From contig NZ_CP072865.1 in assembly GCF_017948245.1 (NCBI RefSeq), forward strand, positions 2,133,501-2,197,500: 64,000 nucleotides of DNA, given 5' to 3'. The notes under the pieces are model-generated. The model was not told the DNA's origin, made no database searches, and worked only from the letters and a program-made list of their open reading frames with translations. Below, in pieces: positions 59,906 to 64,000 of the stretch. The translations under genes were made by a program, and so were the position numbers. Position 1 is the first letter of the stretch, and every line of letters begins with the position of its first letter. Source of the DNA: Rhizobium sp. NLR16a. GTDB taxonomy: Bacteria > Pseudomonadota > Alphaproteobacteria > Rhizobiales > Rhizobiaceae.

Positions 59906-60877
59906 TTACCCTTTGACTGCGCCCGCCATCAGGCCACGCACGAAGTAGCGGCCGGCGAGGATATAGACGATGAGCGTCGGCACGGCGGCGATCATCGCCG
60001 CCGCCATGTTGACATTGTATTCGACCACCCCGGTCGAGGTGTTGACGACATTGTTGAGCGCCACCGTCATCGGCATGGAGTCACCGGTGCCGGCATAGGC
60101 CGAGGCAAACAGGAAGTCGTTCCAGATATTGGTGAACTGGTAGATGACGGTGACGACGATGATCGGCAGCGAGTTCGGCAGCATGATGCGGCGGAAGATC
60201 TGGAAGAAACTGGCGCCATCGACCTGGGCGGCCCGCACCAGCTCGGTCGGGAAGGCCTCGTAGAAATTGCGAAAGAACAGCGTCGTGAAGCCGAGGCCGT
60301 AGACGACATGGACGAAGACCAGATTGACCGTCGAATTGCCGAAGCCGAAGTTAAAGCCGGTGGCGTTCTGCAGCGTCACCCCAAAGCGACCGAGCGAGCC
60401 GAGGATGGTCGCCATCGGCAAGAGCACCGACTGGAACGGAATGAAGCAGGCAAACAGCATCAGCCCGAACACCAGCGTATGGCCGGGGAAGCGCCACTTG
60501 GTCAGGACATAACCGTTCAGCGCGCCCATGAAGGTGGAGATCGCCACTGCCGGCACCACCATCTTGATCGAATTCCAGAAGTAGCCCTTGATGCCGGCGC
60601 AGGTCAGCCCGACGCAGGCCTCGCCCCAGGCCTTCACCCAGGGATCGAAGGTCGGCGCCTGCGGCAGCGCCAGCATGTTGCCGTTCTGGATCTCGTCCAT
60701 CGTCTTGAACGAGGTCGTCAGCATGACGAAGAGCGGCATCAGGTAGAGGATGGCGAAGATCACCAGCAGGCCGTAGATGACGAGGCGGCCGATCCAGCGG
60801 GCGCTGTTGCCGCGCTCCGCTCCTGCGCCCGCCGCAGCCGATGACGACGTGCCGATCGAAGAGGTGAGGCTGCTCAT
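59906..60877 (-). CDS. CUT1 sugar ABC transporter permease (GtsC-like)
   Basis: The 323-residue inner-membrane protein has six predicted helices. The cytoplasmic EAA loop is YEAFPTELVRAAQVDGASFFQIFRRIMLP. The start codon overlaps the stop of the other permease gene by 4 bases (ATGA). It is closest in pattern to GtsC/MalG-type permeases. Confidence 0.93.
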   Translation of the reverse strand: MSSLTSSIGTSSSAAAGAGAERGNSARWIGRLVIYGLLVIFAILYLMPLFVMLTTSFKTMDEIQNGNMLALPQAPTFDPWVKAWGEACVGLTCAGIKGYFWNSIKMVVPAVAISTFMGALNGYVLTKWRFPGHTLVFGLMLFACFIPFQSVLLPMATILGSLGRFGVTLQNATGFNFGFGNSTVNLVFVHVVYGLGFTTLFFRNFYEAFPTELVRAAQVDGASFFQIFRRIMLPNSLPIIVVTVIYQFTNIWNDFLFASAYAGTGDSMPMTVALNNVVNTSTGVVEYNVNMAAAMIAAVPTLIVYILAGRYFVRGLMAGAVKG

Positions 60878-61827
60878 CGGGCCTTCTCCTTCAGTTCGGA
60901 ATAGAGATAGGGAACGATGATCGCCGAGATTGTCATCAGCATGATGATGGCGCTGGCCGAGCCGACGGCCATCTCGTTGCGCTTGAAGGTATATTCATAC
61001 ATGAAGTTCGACGGCAGCCAGGCCGAGCCGCCCGGCCCGCCCGAGGTCAGCGCCACCACCAGGTCGTAGGACTTGATCGCCATATGGGCGAGCACGATGA
61101 AGGCCGACAGGAAGATCGGCCGCAACAGCGGAATGACGATGCGCCGATAAAGCTGGAAGGGCGACGCCCCGTCGATCTGCGCCGCCTTCATGATCTCGCC
61201 GTCGATGCCGCGAAGACCCGCGAGGAACATCGCCATGACGAAGCCCGACGCCTGCCAGACACCGGCGATGACGACGGTGTAGATGACGAAGTCCTTGTTC
61301 TTGATCCAGTCGAAGTGGAAGCTCGTCCAGCCGAAGTGGTGCAGCGTCTGCTCCAGCCCGAGGCCGGGATCGAGGAACCACTTCCAGGCCACCCCGGTGA
61401 CGATGAAGGAAAGCGCCATCGGATAGAGGAAGATCGGCCTGAGCAGCCCCTCGCCGCGGATCTTCTGGTCGAGCAGGATGGCCAGCAGCAGGCCGAGTGC
61501 CAGACAGATGCCGACATAGAGGAAGCCGAAGATCGCCATGTTGGTGATCGAAGTGTACCAGGAGGATGGCGGGTCGCTCTCGAAGGTCCAGCGCCACAGC
61601 CGCTGATAAGCGCGCGCGCCGGTCAACGCATAGGAGGGGAAGGTCTTGGAATTGGTGAAGGAGAGATAGGCCGTCCAGACGATGAAGCCGTAGACGAAGA
61701 TCAGCGTGATGACAAAGCTCGGCGCCAGCACGATCTTCGGCAGCGCATCCTGCAGCCGGCCCCTGAGTGAGACCCGCGTCGCTTGCCGCGGCGTCAGAAC
61801 CGGATCGGTGGTCGCAACTGTGCTCAT
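60874..61827 (-). CDS. CUT1 sugar ABC transporter permease (GtsB-like)
   Basis: The 317-residue inner-membrane protein has about six helices and an EAA loop in GLRGIDGEIMKAAQIDGASPFQLYRRIVIPLLRP. It resembles GtsB/MalF-type permeases of CUT1 transporters but without the long periplasmic loop of E. coli MalF. It starts behind GGAGATGAC and lies 137 bases after the binding-protein gene, in which a hairpin sits. Confidence 0.93.
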   Translation of the reverse strand: MSTVATTDPVLTPRQATRVSLRGRLQDALPKIVLAPSFVITLIFVYGFIVWTAYLSFTNSKTFPSYALTGARAYQRLWRWTFESDPPSSWYTSITNMAIFGFLYVGICLALGLLLAILLDQKIRGEGLLRPIFLYPMALSFIVTGVAWKWFLDPGLGLEQTLHHFGWTSFHFDWIKNKDFVIYTVVIAGVWQASGFVMAMFLAGLRGIDGEIMKAAQIDGASPFQLYRRIVIPLLRPIFLSAFIVLAHMAIKSYDLVVALTSGGPGGSAWLPSNFMYEYTFKRNEMAVGSASAIIMLMTISAIIVPYLYSELKEKAR

Positions 61828-61920
61828 GGAATGTCATCTCCTCCCTGTATGTCGTCATGGGGGGCTGGCCCGCATGCCCCTCCCCGCATGATCGCCCCGC
61901 ATATCCGTCAGGGGCTGCAG

Positions 61921-61944
61921 CTTCCCCGCGACGACGCGGGGAAG
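61921..61944. terminator. Intergenic hairpin after the binding-protein gene
   Basis: CTTCCCCGCG (61921-61930) pairs with CGCGGGGAAG (61935-61944) around ACGA. It lies 20 bases after the binding-protein stop, ahead of the permease genes. Such hairpins usually stabilise the upstream message or attenuate read-through, so that more binding protein than permease is made. Confidence 0.7.
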
Positions 61945-61964
61945 CGTGTTCATCGGCGGCGGCC

Positions 61965-63227
61965 TCAGCGGGCGTCGTCGATCGCCTGGACGAGCTGGGT
62001 CACGGCTTCGTCCGAGCTCTTGATCTGGCCGTGGACGAACTTCGAGACGACGTCCTTATAGGCATTGGCGATTGCCGGAGGCGCGCCATAGCCCTGGGCG
62101 AGCGAACCGAACAGCGTGCCGCCCTCGTTGGCGGCCTTCAGATCGGCGATGCCCTTCTTGCCGCAGGCGTCGAAGTCGGTGTCGGGAACGTCGGTGCGGG
62201 CCGGAACCGAACCCTTGACGACATTGAAGGCCGACTGGAAGCTCTTCGACAGCGTCGCCGTCGCCAATGCCACCTGCGCCGCCTTGCGGTCGTCGGGAAC
62301 GTTGAACATGCCGAACATGTCGGAGTTGTAGATCACGCTGCCTTCGGTGCCGGGGAAGCGGTAGCAGAGGAAGTCTTTATCCGGCGTCTTCTTGGCGGCG
62401 ACGAATTCGCCCTTGGCCCAGTCGCCCATCACCTGCACCAGCGCGTCACCCTTGATGACCATCGCGGTCGCCAGGTTCCAGTCGCGGCCGGAGAAGTTCG
62501 GATCGACATATTTGACGATCTTGGCGAGGTTGTCGAAGGACTTCTTCATCGTGTCCGACTTCAGCGACGCCTCGTCGAGGTCGTTGAAGGCCTTCTTGTA
62601 GAACTCCGGCCCACCGGTCGACAGCACGATGGAATCGAACATCGTCGCCTCCTGCCAGTTCTGGCCGCCGAGCGCCAACGGGATGACACCGGCAGCCTTG
62701 GCCTTGTCGAGCAGCGCGATCAGGTCGTCGAAGCTCTTCGGCTGGGTGCCGCCGATCTTGTCCATGACAGCCTTGTTGATCCACAGCCAGTTGACCGAAT
62801 GGACGTTGACCGGGGCTGCGACCCACTTGCCGTCATAGACGGAGAACTTCTGCAATGCCGCCGGCACCGACTTGTCCCAGCCTTCCTTCTTGGCCGTCTC
62901 CGTCAGGTCACCCATCACGCCGGCCTGGGCATAATCGAGCACGGTGTACCCCAGCATCTGCGAGGCCGTCGGATAGGTGCCCGCCGCCACCATCGCCTTC
63001 AGCGCCGTCATCGCCGCATCACCACCGCCGCCGGCAACCGGGACGTCCTTCCAGGCAAAACCTTCCTTCGATAGATCCTGCTTCAGGACGTTCAAAGCCG
63101 CTGCCTCGCCCCCCGACGTCCACCAGTGCAGCATCTGCACTTCCTTCACGTCGGCAGCGCGTGCGGAGACGCCGGCGCCGGCCACGGCCAGTGCGATCAC
63201 GGCAGTCATTGTCAGAAACTTACGCAT
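61965..63227 (-). CDS. CUT1 sugar ABC transporter substrate-binding protein
   Basis: The 420-residue start [25 protein letters not shown] is a Sec signal behind GGGAGG; the longer frame is not conserved. The mature part matches extracellular solute-binding family 1 ([20 protein letters not shown], then [26 protein letters not shown]). It is similar in outline to GtsA of the Pseudomonas glucose/mannose transporter. Specificity cannot be read safely; the downstream genes point to a sugar or glycoside that is oxidised. It is the first transporter gene after the aldehyde dehydrogenase. Confidence 0.92.
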   Translation of the reverse strand: MRKFLTMTAVIALAVAGAGVSARAADVKEVQMLHWWTSGGEAAALNVLKQDLSKEGFAWKDVPVAGGGGDAAMTALKAMVAAGTYPTASQMLGYTVLDYAQAGVMGDLTETAKKEGWDKSVPAALQKFSVYDGKWVAAPVNVHSVNWLWINKAVMDKIGGTQPKSFDDLIALLDKAKAAGVIPLALGGQNWQEATMFDSIVLSTGGPEFYKKAFNDLDEASLKSDTMKKSFDNLAKIVKYVDPNFSGRDWNLATAMVIKGDALVQVMGDWAKGEFVAAKKTPDKDFLCYRFPGTEGSVIYNSDMFGMFNVPDDRKAAQVALATATLSKSFQSAFNVVKGSVPARTDVPDTDFDACGKKGIADLKAANEGGTLFGSLAQGYGAPPAIANAYKDVVSKFVHGQIKSSDEAVTQLVQAIDDAR

Positions 63228-63326
63228 CGAAGAACCTCCCAGTTCCCGTTTGGAGATGCGGGACCCATTCCCGCACCCGATCACCCGCCCTCCTCAGGCG
63301 TAGTTTCGTCGCTGGCGAAGCCAGCC

Positions 63327-64000
63327 TCAGGTTCGCGGCATCCACCAGTTGGTGCGCTTGCCGATATGCATGTTCAGCGTCTTGGTCTCCGTATAGTCCT
63401 CGACCGCGTGGCGGCCGAGCTCACGGCCAAGGCCGCTCTGCTTGTAGCCGCCGAAGGGCAGTTCCGAGGCGCCGTCCATGAAGGTGTTCATCCAGACCGT
63501 GCCCGCCCGCACTGACCGACCGATGGTCAGGCAGGTATCGAAATCGCGGCTCCAGACACCGGCCGAGAGGCCGTAATCGATGGAATTCGCGATCCTGATT
63601 GCTTCGGCAGTCGTTTCGAACGTGAGAACCGAGAGGACCGGGCCAAAGACCTCTTCGCGCGCCACCGCCATGTCAGGCGTGACCGCTTCGAGGATCGTCG
63701 GCGACATGAACTGCCCCATGCCGAGGTCGAGCCTCTCGCCGCCATGCGCGATCCGAGCGCCGCTGCTCCTGGCGCCGGCGACATAGCCCGAGATCTTCTC
63801 CAGATGCTGCGGCGTTATGATCGCGCCGACCTGCGTCGAGGGATCGAGGGGATCGCCGACCTTGACCGCCTTCGACAACTCGGCAATCCGCCTGACGGCA
63901 TCGGCAGCGATCGACTTGTGAAGGATCAGCCGCGAGCCAGCATTGCAGCACTCGCCGGCATTGAAATAGGCACCGAAGACCGCGGCATCGATGAAGGCGT
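63327..64000 (-). CDS. Aldehyde dehydrogenase, C-terminal part (cut by window end)
   Basis: The frame stays open to the right edge, so the gene's 5' part lies outside. The visible 223 residues include the catalytic cysteine in FNAGECCNAGSRLILH, the second of the two cysteines, then PLDPSTQVGAIITPQHLEKI and EEVFGPVLSVLTFET. WMNTFMDGASELPFGGYKQSGLGREL and a C-terminal YTETKTLNMHIG complete a typical ALDH. The gap to the binding-protein gene is 99 bases, so cotranscription is likely. Its substrate would be an aldehyde from the oxidised sugar, by inference. Confidence 0.9.
   Translation of the reverse strand, partial: AFIDAAVFGAYFNAGECCNAGSRLILHKSIAADAVRRIAELSKAVKVGDPLDPSTQVGAIITPQHLEKISGYVAGARSSGARIAHGGERLDLGMGQFMSPTILEAVTPDMAVAREEVFGPVLSVLTFETTAEAIRIANSIDYGLSAGVWSRDFDTCLTIGRSVRAGTVWMNTFMDGASELPFGGYKQSGLGRELGRHAVEDYTETKTLNMHIGKRTNWWMPRT

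Noticed and set aside
59528..60844. 438-codon open frame antisense to ABC transporter genes
   Set aside because: Asp/Arg/His-rich shadow of conserved ATPase and permease frames.
1..64000. CRISPR arrays, insertion sequences, prophage genes
   Set aside because: No spaced direct repeats with unique spacers, no transposase or integrase motifs and no terminal inverted repeats were seen anywhere in the window.

Overview
The window looks like chromosome of a Rhizobium-group alphaproteobacterium, close to R. etli or R. leguminosarum. Evidence: high GC, the nirBD-nasA order, a B12-dependent ribonucleotide reductase, BA14K-domain proteins, two Lrp-type regulators beside aromatic amino acid genes, and several candidate EcfG/RpoE2-type promoters (GGAAC-N16/17-xxTT). 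I see no insertion sequence, prophage, CRISPR array or rRNA. There is one tRNA, tRNA-Leu(TAA).

Layout. 0-3.1 kb: end of an assimilatory nitrate/nitrite reductase operon (nirB-nirD-nasA). 3.1-6.1 kb: HAD phosphatase, small secreted protein, SDR and an orphan ChrR-like anti-sigma protein that lacks the usual zinc cysteines. 6.3-9.6 kb: operon of cysteine synthase, Ala-tRNA editing protein, mercaptopyruvate sulfurtransferase and acetyltransferase. 9.7-12.9 kb: DUF1203 protein, alanine dehydrogenase with a divergent Lrp regulator, EamA transporter. 13-20.5 kb: PilZ protein, CpdB-type periplasmic nucleotidase, LysR/azoreductase and TetR/SDR divergent pairs with visible operators, membrane diguanylate cyclase. 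20.7-26 kb: HlyU-like protein, ilvA, VanZ-like protein, a 43-aa membrane protein, tRNA-Leu, CinA-like protein, tandem Usp protein, gpt. 26.5-30.5 kb: nrdJ behind a pair of NrdR boxes 31 bp apart. 30.5-35.3 kb: decayed CYTH gene, SixA-like phosphatase, patatin-like lipase, periplasmic ClpP-fold protein, MEKHLA protein. 35.3-41.5 kb: a phenylalanine/tyrosine-to-fumarate pathway (phhA, hppD, hmgA, maiA, fahA) with two Lrp-type regulators.

41.5-52.3 kb is the least explained part. It is a cluster of small envelope or stress-type proteins (L,D-transpeptidase, HARP-like repeat protein, BA14K protein, glycine-zipper protein, Gly-rich repeat protein, 53-aa and 58-aa membrane proteins, DUF883-like protein) around a NarL-type two-component system. 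Several of these genes carry EcfG-type promoters, and four upstream regions share a GGACYTNRGTCY palindrome. At two promoters a copy of this palindrome lies exactly 7 bp upstream of the GGAAC element. This suggests a local regulon under an ECF sigma factor plus a dedicated activator.

52.3-64 kb is one minus-strand catabolic operon: aldehyde dehydrogenase (cut by the window edge), a CUT1 sugar ABC transporter, two GMC flavoprotein dehydrogenases, a Gfo/Idh dehydrogenase and a fumarate-reductase-like flavoprotein. It probably imports and oxidises a sugar, cyclitol or glycoside that the sequence does not identify.
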